Positions 30,077-37,897 of a DNA stretch of 64,000 nt are shown here, in pieces. Position 1 is the stretch's first letter; the number at the start of each line of letters is the position of its first letter. Source of the stretch: Halomonas sp. CUBES01. GTDB lineage: Bacteria > Pseudomonadota > Gammaproteobacteria > Pseudomonadales > Halomonadaceae. The notes beneath the pieces are model-generated. The model searched no databases. It saw only the letters and a list, made by a program, of their open reading frames with translations, and was not told where the DNA came from. A program made the translations under genes and the position numbers. The stretch covers positions 432,028-496,027 of the forward strand of contig NZ_JAJLLW010000003.1 in the NCBI RefSeq assembly GCF_020991005.1, in the 5' to 3' direction.

Positions 30077-31753
30077 ATGAGCGAAAGCTTTGCTGAACTG
30101 TTTGAACAGTCTCTAAATGACATCAACATGGAGCCAGGCGCCATCGTCGCGGCCCAGGTTGTCGATATTGACGGTGACTGGGTTACCGTTAACGCCGGTC
30201 TGAAATCGGAAGGCCAGATCCCTGCGGCTCAATTCCGTGATGAAAACGGCGAACTGAACATCGCGATCGGTGACGACGTACACGTTGCACTGGAAGCCGT
30301 CGAAGATGGCTTCGGTGAAACGCGTCTGTCCCGCGAAAAAGCCAAGCGCGCAGAAGCTTGGAAGATTCTGGAAGCCGCCTTCGAAAAAGACGAAGTCGTC
30401 AAAGGCGTGATCAACGGTAAGGTCAAGGGCGGCTTCACCGTCGACGTCGACTCTATCCGTGCCTTCTTGCCGGGCTCTCTGGTTGACGTACGTCCGGTTC
30501 GCGACACCGCGCACCTGGAAAACAAAGAGCTGGACTTCAAGGTCATCAAGCTCGATCCAAAACGCAACAACGTTGTGGTATCACGTCGTGCGGTGCTGGA
30601 AGCTGAAAACAGCGCCGAGCGTGAAGCGCTGCTGGCGACCCTGCAGGAAGGCCAGCAGATCAAGGGTATCGTCAAGAACCTGACCGATTACGGTGCCTTC
30701 GTTGATCTGGGCGGTGTTGATGGCCTGCTGCATATCACTGACATGGCCTGGAAGCGCATTAAGCATCCGTCTGAAATCGTCGCTGTCGGCGACGAAGTCA
30801 ACGTCAAGGTGCTGAAATTCGACCGCGAGCGCAACCGCGTTTCTCTGGGTCTCAAGCAGCTTGGCGAAGATCCGTGGGTCAATATCAAAGACCGCTATCC
30901 GGAAGGCACCAAAGTGCACGCTGTGGTCACTAACCTGACCGATTACGGCTGCTTTGCCGAGCTTGAAGAAGGCGTTGAAGGTCTGGTTCACGTTTCCGAA
31001 ATGGACTGGACCAACAAGAACATTCATCCGTCCAAAGTCGTGCAAGTGGGCGATGATGTCGACGTCATGGTATTGGATATCGACGAAGAGCGTCGTCGTA
31101 TTTCTCTGGGCATCAAGCAGTGCACTGCGAATCCCTGGGAAACCTTTAATGCCGAGTACAACAAGGGCGATCGCGTGTCGGGTACCATCAAGTCAATCAC
31201 TGACTTTGGTATCTTTATCGGCCTGGAAGGCGGTATTGACGGGTTGGTTCACCTGTCCGATATTTCCTGGACCGAGACTGGCGAAGAAGCCGTTCGTAAC
31301 TTCAAGAAAGGCGACGAAGCGGAAGCGGTCATTCTGTCCATCGACCCTGAGCGTGAGCGTATCTCCCTGGGTATCAAGCAGATGGATTCCGATCCGGTTG
31401 CCGAGTATCTGTCAGTCAATGACAAGGGCAGCATCGTGACGGGGCGTGTTGTTGAAGTCGATGCCAAGGAAGCGCATGTTGAGCTGGCAACCGACGTTGT
31501 GGCCGTGCTCAAGGCGTCTGAAATTGCGGCAGACCGCGTTGAAGACGCACGCAACGTGCTCAGCGAAGGTGATAGCGTTGAAGCGCGTATCGTGAGCGTC
31601 GATCGCAAGAGCCGTCAGATCAACCTGTCGATTAAAGCGAAAGAGCAGGACGATACTCGTCAGAATCTCAAGAAACTTCGCGATCAAGAGCCGGAAACCG
31701 GTGGGGCGACCACTATCGGTGACTTGATTAAGCAGCAAATGGGTCAAGACTAA
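30077..31753 (+). CDS. rpsA: 30S ribosomal protein S1
   Basis: A 558-residue protein with six S1 RNA-binding repeats, each showing the GxVxxITDFGxFVxL pattern (for example [21 protein letters not shown] and [22 protein letters not shown]). S1 helps the ribosome bind mRNAs with structured or weak initiation regions. Length matches the E. coli protein. The structured leader and weak AGGA site suggest autogenous control. A strong intrinsic terminator follows. Confidence 0.99.
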   Translation: MSESFAELFEQSLNDINMEPGAIVAAQVVDIDGDWVTVNAGLKSEGQIPAAQFRDENGELNIAIGDDVHVALEAVEDGFGETRLSREKAKRAEAWKILEAAFEKDEVVKGVINGKVKGGFTVDVDSIRAFLPGSLVDVRPVRDTAHLENKELDFKVIKLDPKRNNVVVSRRAVLEAENSAEREALLATLQEGQQIKGIVKNLTDYGAFVDLGGVDGLLHITDMAWKRIKHPSEIVAVGDEVNVKVLKFDRERNRVSLGLKQLGEDPWVNIKDRYPEGTKVHAVVTNLTDYGCFAELEEGVEGLVHVSEMDWTNKNIHPSKVVQVGDDVDVMVLDIDEERRRISLGIKQCTANPWETFNAEYNKGDRVSGTIKSITDFGIFIGLEGGIDGLVHLSDISWTETGEEAVRNFKKGDEAEAVILSIDPERERISLGIKQMDSDPVAEYLSVNDKGSIVTGRVVEVDAKEAHVELATDVVAVLKASEIAADRVEDARNVLSEGDSVEARIVSVDRKSRQINLSIKAKEQDDTRQNLKKLRDQEPETGGATTIGDLIKQQMGQD

Positions 31754-31776
31754 TATCTCGTTAGTTCTGGCGTAAT

Positions 31777-31809
31777 AAAAGCGCCGCCCTTGGGGCGGCG
31801 CTTTTTTTT
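31777..31809 (+). terminator. Intrinsic terminator after rpsA
   Basis: GCGCCGCCC (31781-31789) pairs with GGGCGGCGC (31793-31801), preceded by AAAA and followed by eight T residues. It is 23 bases after the rpsA stop and is likely the end of the gyrA-rpsA supraoperon. Confidence 0.95.
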
Positions 31810-31827
31810 GCTCATTTCTTGGTTTGG

Positions 31828-31871
31828 CAACTCGGTGATTGGCTTCGCTAATGTCGTTTATTACCGAGTTG
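31828..31871. repeat. Inverted repeat upstream of mvaT
   Basis: CAACTCGGT (31828-31836) and ACCGAGTTG (31863-31871) are a perfect nine-base inverted repeat separated by 26 bases in the AT-rich region before mvaT. It could be an operator half-site pair or a looped structure; no binding factor is evident. Confidence 0.5.
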
Positions 31872-31913
31872 TTGTTTTAAATTTTCGTAGTCGACTAAAA
31901 TTCATCTAGACTG

Positions 31914-31942
31914 TTGTCAGTTGGCTTTTTTGCAGCAATAAT
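31914..31942 (+). promoter_or_regulatory. Candidate sigma-70 promoter for mvaT
   Basis: TTGTCA (31914-31919) and AATAAT (31937-31942) are 17 bases apart, each five of six matches to consensus, giving a start near 31950 and a leader of about 75 bases. A weaker pair, TTGTTT and TAAAAT, lies at 31872-31901. The 31810-32023 stretch is clearly richer in A and T than its neighbours, as expected for a nucleoid-protein gene under self-control. Confidence 0.6.
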
Positions 31943-32023
31943 GATTACGCATTCTGAACTAATAGATACTGGCAATGTCTGTTCGGTATCTTATCTGTTT
32001 GACTTGATGTTAAAGGAACCCCC

Positions 32024-32398
32024 ATGTCACTACTTAATGAATACATCCAAAAAGAACAGCAGCTAAAGCAGCTACAAGAAGATCTTGAGCGGCTAGAGGG
32101 TGATCAGCGCCTCAAGAGCGAGCTTGAATTTAAATCAAAGCTTGAAGCATTAATGAACGAATTTGGCAAACGTCCTGCGGATGTGGTGGCCTTGCTGGAT
32201 CCGGCAGCCGAACAGCGCTCCTCCAAGCCGGTAAGCAATAATGCGGGTCGTCGTAAGCGTCGCTTGAAGATTTACAAGAATCCGCACACCGGTGAGGTGA
32301 TTGAGACTCGCGGCGGTAACCATAAAGGACTGCGCAGTTGGAAAGACGAACACGGCGACGAGACCGTTGAGTCCTGGCTCGTGCGTATGGAAGACTAA
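32024..32398 (+). CDS. mvaT: MvaT-family H-NS-like nucleoid protein
   Basis: A 124-residue xenogeneic silencer. The N-terminal coiled coil (MSLLNEYIQKEQQLKQLQED) mediates oligomerisation, a second helical segment (KSKLEALMNEFGKRPADVVALLDP) supports filament formation, and the C-terminal KNPHTGEVIETRGGNHKGLR is the MvaT DNA-binding signature with the AT-groove-inserting RGGN motif. It binds AT-rich DNA and represses horizontally acquired and surface genes such as pili. AAAGGA precedes the ATG. It is monocistronic, with its own terminator. Confidence 0.95.
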   Translation: MSLLNEYIQKEQQLKQLQEDLERLEGDQRLKSELEFKSKLEALMNEFGKRPADVVALLDPAAEQRSSKPVSNNAGRRKRRLKIYKNPHTGEVIETRGGNHKGLRSWKDEHGDETVESWLVRMED

Positions 32399-32410
32399 GC
32401 AGCCTACCAG

Positions 32411-32443
32411 CCGGCATTTCTATCAGGAATGCCGGTTTTCTTT
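32411..32443 (+). terminator. Intrinsic terminator after mvaT
   Basis: CCGGCATT (32411-32418) pairs with AATGCCGG (32428-32435), followed by TTTTCTTT. It lies just after the mvaT stop and before the converging AraC gene. Confidence 0.85.
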
Positions 32444-32464
32444 AGTGACCTGGACGCCATGTCT

Positions 32465-33295
32465 TTACTTCGACAGCGGTATTCTCAATTCAAGATGATC
32501 GGATTGCCAGAGCACCATGGGTGCCTCACCGCTAACGTAGTAGCCCACTGGTTTATGAAGAAGGTTAAGCAAGGTGCTGGTTAGCGCCCGCGATAGCTGT
32601 GAGAATTCATCAAAACAGGTACTGGCATGCTGGCGCGATGCAATATTTACTCTACGATAAGGCGCCGGTAACGGAATGGTCTTCATATTATTGAGCGTTT
32701 GCAGATAAAGCCCAATATCGGTACGCACGGGGTGCAGCGTTTGGTCGTTCAATGCGTCTATCTTTTCGCTCAGCAGGTCGGGCAGCGATATAACAGGCAT
32801 GGCGTCCGTCAGGCGTGCTTGCAGGCTTTCGAGCTGATGACTATGGTAATGACTGTCTCCCAGGCCTTTCAGATGTTCAGGCGACTTGTAGAGCCGCATG
32901 AGAACGGCCTGCCGCACTGAGCTTTGCTCTATGCGGGTCGTATAGCCCCGCGAGGGTATCTGTTGATGCAGCACATGACTGATAGCCTGGCGGTATTGGC
33001 GAGGGGATAAGCGAAAGCGTCGTTGAAATGCGCGCGAAAAAGATGAATGGTTTTGATAACCGCAGCGCAGTGCAATTTGCGCTATGTTACGCGGAGTAAA
33101 GGCGAGCAGAACGGCTGCTCGTTCCAGGCGTCGTTTTTCTCGATAGGTACTCGGTGAGGTGTGGAAGTAATGGCGAAACTGGCGCCGTAATTGAGACGCT
33201 GAATACCCTAGGTTGCGAGCAAGATCGTCGATGCTTGACGGCTTTTCAAGTGTGTCCTGCAGCCAGATTTCAGCTTGTATCATTGCATTGAACAT
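32465..33295 (-). CDS. AraC-family regulator with Rob-like layout
   Basis: A 276-residue regulator with the two AraC helix-turn-helix motifs at the N-terminus (SIDDLARNLGYSASQLRRQF and IAQIALRCGYQNHSSFSRAF) and a GyrI-like effector region at the C-terminus, the order seen in Rob and SoxS/Rob-type proteins and the reverse of AraC. The C-terminal domain may bind a small hydrophobic ligand; none is known. The start at 33295 is set by GGAGG 7 bases upstream; the open frame extends another 64 codons, but that part has no binding site. A promoter-like TTACCA-N18-TATAAT precedes it by about 200 bases. Confidence 0.8.
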   Translation of the reverse strand: MFNAMIQAEIWLQDTLEKPSSIDDLARNLGYSASQLRRQFRHYFHTSPSTYREKRRLERAAVLLAFTPRNIAQIALRCGYQNHSSFSRAFQRRFRLSPRQYRQAISHVLHQQIPSRGYTTRIEQSSVRQAVLMRLYKSPEHLKGLGDSHYHSHQLESLQARLTDAMPVISLPDLLSEKIDALNDQTLHPVRTDIGLYLQTLNNMKTIPLPAPYRRVNIASRQHASTCFDEFSQLSRALTSTLLNLLHKPVGYYVSGEAPMVLWQSDHLELRIPLSK

Positions 33296-33639
33296 TATCT
33301 GGCCTCCCATGCATGTATTTACCGCCAGTGAATCCTGCTGGCAGTAATCTGCGCCCTCATGGTGCGCTGGTGGTGTGGTTGATGTGCGTGTTAGAACAAG
33401 CTTGCTTGAGATCGAGACGATGGCATTGCAGCTTACCGAGGCGATGATCGCAAATGTTGACGGCGATGCGTAGGCTTTTATTACCAAGTGTACCGATTAT
33501 AACGACGCTCTCTTTATGCTGGTAACAGCGCTCGAAGGCAAGTTTGCTTTGCCTTTTTACGCGTTTGGGCACAGTTTATGGGAAGACAGTCGAATAACCA
33601 GGCGTCTCCCACCGTCGAAAAGGTGTAAATGAAACATCA
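33296..33639. other. 344-base intergenic region between AraC regulator and hypothetical gene
   Basis: No gene is supported here. On the minus strand it holds a candidate promoter near 33496-33525 and the GGAGG site of the AraC gene. On the plus strand AAGGCAA (33535-33541) pairs with TTGCCTT (33549-33555), followed by three Ts. A 71-codon minus-strand frame (33357-33572) lacks a ribosome-binding site and known similarity. Confidence 0.6.
33496..33525 (-). promoter_or_regulatory. Candidate promoter for the AraC-family gene
   Basis: On the minus strand TTACCA (33525-33520) and a perfect TATAAT (33501-33496) are 18 bases apart. The predicted transcript would have a leader of about 190 bases before the AraC start. 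Confidence 0.5.
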
Positions 33640-33966
33640 ATGAAATATCACAAAGTTCATAAACCGACAGACGAGCGTGACAAGCTGCGCCAATTTCGTG
33701 AATTGGATGATGCGTTTGCGCAAGCGCTACGTCAGCTAGAAGATCCCGGCAGCACTACGGATATTCCGACCGGGCCACCGGTGCGCTCGTTGGAAGCGCT
33801 GGAAGAGGAAGAGGCAGAGCAGAAGGCCGGGCGCCGTGAGGAACAGTTCCAGCAGCAATTTGAAGCGCTGCTGACCGAATACCATATGGCACCCCACGAC
33901 CTTCGTCAGCTGATCGAAACGTTATTGACGACGGGGCGTTGGGCCGAGGATCAGGTGCCTGCCTGA
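33640..33966 (+). CDS. Small hypothetical protein, possible MvaT-oligomerisation-like segment
   Basis: A 108-residue, acidic, helical protein. Residues about 68-97 (QFQQQFEALLTEYHMAPHDL then LIETLL) can be aligned by eye with the second oligomerisation segment of the neighbouring MvaT (KSKLEALMNEFGKRPADV then ALLDP), sharing the F/L-x-ALx-EY/F-xxx-P-D pattern. The DNA-binding signature is missing. A truncated H-NS-family partner is one possibility, but the similarity is short. A four-codon reading frame (ATG at 33629) with AGGTG upstream ends in a TGA that overlaps this gene's ATG. Confidence 0.65.
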   Translation: MKYHKVHKPTDERDKLRQFRELDDAFAQALRQLEDPGSTTDIPTGPPVRSLEALEEEEAEQKAGRREEQFQQQFEALLTEYHMAPHDLRQLIETLLTTGRWAEDQVPA

Positions 33967-33982
33967 CACGCGGTGGAAGGCG

Positions 33983-34873
33983 CTAGCGATAACGAAATAC
34001 CCGCAGGCTGGGTAGGAAAACGTCCGGCTCTATTTTTTCATCGCGACGAACCGCGCGTGTCCGTGTTGCATGCGGCTGGGCCGACGGCGCCTTGATATCA
34101 GGCAGTATCCCCTGCGCGCTGGGCACAAAGAGTGGCATTGCCACGTTCAGTGCCCGTCGCGTGTGGCCGTCTGCCAGCGGGTGACTGAAGAAGAGGTTGG
34201 CCCGCATGAGCGGTGCCTGGGGCTGAACCTGGGCGAGCGGCTCGCTGCTGGGGATGTCGGCAAGACGGCGCAGCTGCACCCTTATGTGGGGCGCCTCGCT
34301 GTCCAGCTGGAGCAGTTTCTGCTCGGCCTCGCTGACCGTAATGCGCTTGATTGATCGGCCGCTTTGATACCAGGCGAAGCGTACCTTGGCGACGTCGGCA
34401 TCGGCGATCGGCAGATGGCGCCAGCATTGCTTTAAGTGCAGGCGCGCCAGCCCCTCCTTGTTAAGCACGCCTTGAACGTCAGGATGCCGTCTGGTGAGCT
34501 GCGCTTTGGCATCGCTCAGCGATTTGGGGGCGGTGTGTTTGATGGTCTGCAGGTTGGCATGAAAGGCGTCCTTTGCCTCGTTGACATTGCGCACGGCGTC
34601 GAGAAGCGTTTCGTCGGCGGCCACGATACCCAGGTAATTACGGGTTTCCCGGCCGTCCTGGCCGTCCTGATGCCAGACATCAAGCAGCGCCGTCCTCATC
34701 CACTGTGAAGGGGCGGCGTCCCCGGGCAGTAGCTGCCAGGTAGGCGGCGACTGCTGTTCATAGCGTTCCGCGAGTGCTTCCAGCGCTTGCATGAGCGCGT
34801 CAAACGACCGCTCAAGCTGCTGCATCAGGTGATAGGGAGGTGCGTTCATGGGGGTTAAACGCAACGCGGTCAT
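33983..34873 (-). CDS. Tus-like DNA replication terminus site-binding protein
   Basis: A 296-residue protein that aligns by eye with E. coli Tus over its length: [20 protein letters not shown] with the Tus N-terminal helix, [18 protein letters not shown] with its central helix, [20 protein letters not shown] with TLRFGWANKHIIKNL, and the C-terminal strands ending [10 protein letters not shown] with IPRLHLYVAD. Tus binds Ter sites and arrests replication forks from one side. Identity is low, so DNA specificity may differ. The ATG at 34873 overlaps the yacG stop (ATGA); an alternative ATG at 34849 better matches the Tus N-terminus. No strong ribosome-binding site is seen at either. Confidence 0.75.
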   Translation of the reverse strand: MTALRLTPMNAPPYHLMQQLERSFDALMQALEALAERYEQQSPPTWQLLPGDAAPSQWMRTALLDVWHQDGQDGRETRNYLGIVAADETLLDAVRNVNEAKDAFHANLQTIKHTAPKSLSDAKAQLTRRHPDVQGVLNKEGLARLHLKQCWRHLPIADADVAKVRFAWYQSGRSIKRITVSEAEQKLLQLDSEAPHIRVQLRRLADIPSSEPLAQVQPQAPLMRANLFFSHPLADGHTRRALNVAMPLFVPSAQGILPDIKAPSAQPHATRTRAVRRDEKIEPDVFLPSLRVFRYR

Positions 34874-35103
34874 GAAAGCGGTGCGTCGCGATCCGCGCGC
34901 GCCAGGAGGGCATCAATATCGGCTTCGTCCATGGCGCTTTCGCCTGCGATGCGGTGCGACTCCTCTGCCCAGGCGCCCAGGTCGAGTAGCTGGCAGCGCT
35001 TGCTGCAAAACGGGCGATATTGGCTGTCATCACTCCAGGGGACGGCGCGGGCGCACTGCGGGCACGCGACTTCAAGCGGGCTGTCGTTAGCGGGTTGAGG
35101 CAT
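34870..35103 (-). CDS. yacG: DNA gyrase inhibitor YacG
   Basis: A 77-residue zinc protein with CPQC (about residue 14) and CSKRC (about residue 33), the four-cysteine site of YacG, then [15 protein letters not shown] and an acidic tail. YacG binds GyrB and blocks gyrase action. It follows coaE by 33 bases, as in E. coli, and overlaps the Tus-like gene by four bases. Confidence 0.95.
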   Translation of the reverse strand: MPQPANDSPLEVACPQCARAVPWSDDSQYRPFCSKRCQLLDLGAWAEESHRIAGESAMDEADIDALLARADRDAPLS

Positions 35104-35136
35104 AGATAATCCGGACTGAGATAGATCGTAATGGCA

Positions 35137-35739
35137 TTAAGGCGATAGTCGCGCACGGTAGGCGCGATCAAGACGGGCGACCTGCTGCTGCATGTGCGCA
35201 ATGTCGCGACTATTATCAATGATATCGTCCGCCTTGGCGAGGCGCGCCTCCCGCGACATCTGTGCTTTCAGGATAGCACGTACGTTCGCTTCGCTGACAC
35301 CGTCGCGCTGCAGCGTTCTGGATAGCTGCATGTCGGTGGGCACGTCCACCACGATGGCACGCTCGACCAGCGCCGCCTGACCCGACTCGAATAGCAACGG
35401 CGACACCAACAGGGCGTAGGGAGAGGTGCCGGATTGCAGGCAGTGCAAGGTGGCGACGAGGCGTTCGCGGATAATGGGGTGGGTCAGTTGCTCGAGCCAA
35501 TGGCGTTCTTCGGGCGCGTCGAAAATGATCTGGCGAAGCGCGGCGCGATCCAGCGAGCAGTCGTCGGTAATCACCCGGTCGCCAAAGCGGTCACGAATGT
35601 CTGCCAGTGCCGGTTCGCCGGGGGCAACTACCTCCCGGGCTACGTCGTCGGCGTCCACCCAGCCGATGCCGCGTTCGCCAAAGGCGCGGGCAACGGTGGA
35701 TTTGCCTGAACCGATACCGCCTGTCAAACCAACAATCAT
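35137..35739 (-). CDS. coaE: Dephospho-CoA kinase
   Basis: A 200-residue kinase that performs the last step of coenzyme A synthesis, phosphorylating the ribose 3'-hydroxyl. The P-loop is GLTGGIGSGKST at the N-terminus. DADDVAREVVAPG and PLLFESG are typical motifs. The gene lies in the conserved pilD-coaE-yacG cluster. Confidence 0.97.
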   Translation of the reverse strand: MIVGLTGGIGSGKSTVARAFGERGIGWVDADDVAREVVAPGEPALADIRDRFGDRVITDDCSLDRAALRQIIFDAPEERHWLEQLTHPIIRERLVATLHCLQSGTSPYALLVSPLLFESGQAALVERAIVVDVPTDMQLSRTLQRDGVSEANVRAILKAQMSREARLAKADDIIDNSRDIAHMQQQVARLDRAYRARLSP

Positions 35740-35794
35740 GGGCTTCCTATCTTCCGGTGGGGAAAAAATGTATGAAGTCTGTCTACCCCTGATG

Positions 35795-36640
35795 CTAGCT
35801 GGCGATACTCAAGTACACGGCGAGCGCCTCGTCTCCAGCCAGCAGCATGATCCAGCCGGCGAGGGCAAGAAAGGGCCCGAACGGCATAGGGGTGCCGCGC
35901 GCCTGGGGCGTTGAGGCCTGGTAGGCAAGGCCGAGGATGGCGGCCAGACCCGCAGAAAACAGCAGCACCAGCGGCAGCGCCAGCCAGCCGAGCCAGGCCC
36001 CGAGCGCCGCCAGCAGCTTGAAGTCGCCAAAGCCCATGCCTTCTTTACCGGTCGCCAGCTTGAACAGCCAGTAAACACTCCACAGGCTCATGTAACCCAG
36101 TACTGCGCCGATGACCGCATCACCCAGGAAGGCGGGTTGAAACAGCCAGTGGTAAAGCAACCCGGCCCACAGCAGCGGCAACGTCAGAATGTCGGGCAGT
36201 AGCTGCAAGCGCCAGTCGATGGCCGCCAGTGCCAGTAGCGTCAGGCAGGCGGCGTAAACCCACAGGGCCTGCCAGTCAGGGCCGTAGAGCAGGGCAACGC
36301 TAATGGCCAGGACGCCGCCCGCAAGCTCGATCAGCGGATATTGAACGCTGATCCGCCCATTGCAATGAGCGCAGCGGCCATGCCGCTTGAGCCAGCCGAT
36401 CAGTGGCAGATTGTCGTGCCAGCGAAGGGGGGTTTCACAGCGGGGGCACATGGAGCGCGGCTGGGCGAGATTGAAGCGCGGCGGCGTTTCCTCCTCCAGC
36501 GCCAGTTGAGCACGCGCTTCCTGGCGCCATTGGCGCATCAGCATGACCGGGAGGCGGGTAATGACAACGTTGAGAAAGCTGCCGAGACACAGGCCCAGTA
36601 AAACAATCAGTGGCCAGAACGTGAATGAAGAAAACTGCAT
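35795..36640 (-). CDS. pilD: Prepilin peptidase / N-methyltransferase PilD
   Basis: A 281-residue inner-membrane aspartyl protease that removes prepilin leaders and methylates the new N-terminal Phe. CPRCETPLRWHD and CAHCNGRIS form the zinc-binding tetracysteine loop (about residues 67-95). The catalytic aspartates are in AAIDWRLQLLPD and GMGFGDFKLLAA. The start at 36640 has AAAGG six bases upstream; an in-frame GTG 5 codons earlier is less likely. It would process the two pilins encoded nearby. Confidence 0.96.
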   Translation of the reverse strand: MQFSSFTFWPLIVLLGLCLGSFLNVVITRLPVMLMRQWRQEARAQLALEEETPPRFNLAQPRSMCPRCETPLRWHDNLPLIGWLKRHGRCAHCNGRISVQYPLIELAGGVLAISVALLYGPDWQALWVYAACLTLLALAAIDWRLQLLPDILTLPLLWAGLLYHWLFQPAFLGDAVIGAVLGYMSLWSVYWLFKLATGKEGMGFGDFKLLAALGAWLGWLALPLVLLFSAGLAAILGLAYQASTPQARGTPMPFGPFLALAGWIMLLAGDEALAVYLSIAS

Positions 36641-36661
36641 GACATGCCTTTGCACGATCCC

Positions 36662-37894
36662 TTAAAGGGCCGAGCCTAAGTTGAAAATGGGTAAGTACAT
36701 GGATACCACGACGCCGCCAACCAGCAGGCCCAGTACCACGATGATCAGCGGTTCCATCAGCGAGGTTAGGGCGTCTACCTTGTTGTCGACCTCTTCTTCG
36801 TAGTAATCCGCCACCCGGTTTAGCATGGCATCCAGCGAGCCTGCCTCCTCACCGATACTGACCATCTGAACCGCCAGAGGCGGAAACTGATTGGTCATCC
36901 GCATGGCAAAGTGTAACTGCTGGCCGGTGGCCACGTCATGGCGCGTTTGGGTGACTGCGCGTTCGTAGACCTTGTTGCCGGTGGCGCCCGAGGCGGTATC
37001 CAGGCCTTCCACCAGGGGCACGCCGGAGGCAAAGGTCGTCGCCAGCGTCCGGGCAAAACGCGCCACGGCCGCTTTATGCAAGATGTCACCGACCACGGGC
37101 AGGTGCAATATAACGCTGTGAGCGCGGTAAGCCACCCTGGGGGAGCGGTTGATTGCCTGTTTGAGAAGAAAAACGCCGGCCAGTACGGCTCCGACCGCAT
37201 GCAGCCAGAAACGCTGCGCGAGATCGGATAAATTGACGGTCATCTGGGTCATGGCGGGGAGTTCGGCGCCGAAGCTGTCGAACATGCTGTCGAACTCGGG
37301 CACCACCTTGATCAGCAGCAGCATCGTGACGCCCACCCCGATCAGCATGACGGCGGAGGGGTACCACATGGCCTTCTTGACGCGGCTCTTGAGCGATTCG
37401 ACCTTTTCCTTGTAGGTGGCGACACGGTCAAGCATCTGATCCAGCGCACCGGCCTGCTCGCCGGCTTCAACCAGGTTAACGAACAGGCGATCGAAGTGCC
37501 GGGGATGACGGCGCAAGGCATCCGAAAAGCTTGCCCCTGCCGATACGTCGCTCATCATTTGCTGAACCAGCGCCACCATGGCCGGCTTCTTGAGGCTCTC
37601 GGCCACGACCTGGAAGGCCTGGAGCAAGGGTATGCCCGCACGGATCATGGTAGCCATCTGGCGAGCAAACACCATGATGTCGTGGGGATTGATGCGTCCA
37701 CGACCGCTGAGGCCGCCCTTTTTACGCAGCCGCCGCACATTGATCTGCTGGTTGGCGAGCTCGCTTGCCACCTCGGCCTTGTTGCGGCCGATCATTTCAC
37801 CGCTTAGCGGGCGATCCTGCGGCCCTGTGCCTTCCCACTTCCAGCGGTAAAGCTGAATGGTCGGCTGACGGCGAGCGCGTGTTGCCTTGGCCAT
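36662..37894 (-). CDS. pilC: Type IV pilus inner-membrane platform protein PilC
   Basis: A 410-residue platform protein with two GspF domains (about 70-200 and 275-400), each ending in membrane helices. HDIMVFARQMATMIRAGIPLLQAF and FARTLATTFASGVPLVEGLDTASG are repeat signatures. It connects the pilin filament to the PilB motor. It starts 3 bases after pilB. Confidence 0.97.
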   Translation of the reverse strand: MAKATRARRQPTIQLYRWKWEGTGPQDRPLSGEMIGRNKAEVASELANQQINVRRLRKKGGLSGRGRINPHDIMVFARQMATMIRAGIPLLQAFQVVAESLKKPAMVALVQQMMSDVSAGASFSDALRRHPRHFDRLFVNLVEAGEQAGALDQMLDRVATYKEKVESLKSRVKKAMWYPSAVMLIGVGVTMLLLIKVVPEFDSMFDSFGAELPAMTQMTVNLSDLAQRFWLHAVGAVLAGVFLLKQAINRSPRVAYRAHSVILHLPVVGDILHKAAVARFARTLATTFASGVPLVEGLDTASGATGNKVYERAVTQTRHDVATGQQLHFAMRMTNQFPPLAVQMVSIGEEAGSLDAMLNRVADYYEEEVDNKVDALTSLMEPLIIVVLGLLVGGVVVSMYLPIFNLGSAL

Positions 37895-37897
37895 GGT

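Noticed and set aside
33357..33572. 71-codon minus-strand frame upstream of the AraC gene
   Set aside because: No ribosome-binding site, begins upstream of the predicted promoter, and no recognisable family.
34855..34870. Ter-like sequence TTAAACGCAACGCGGT at the start of the Tus-like gene
   Set aside because: Only about half of the positions agree with the E. coli Ter consensus, which is within chance in this window, though E. coli TerB does lie beside tus.
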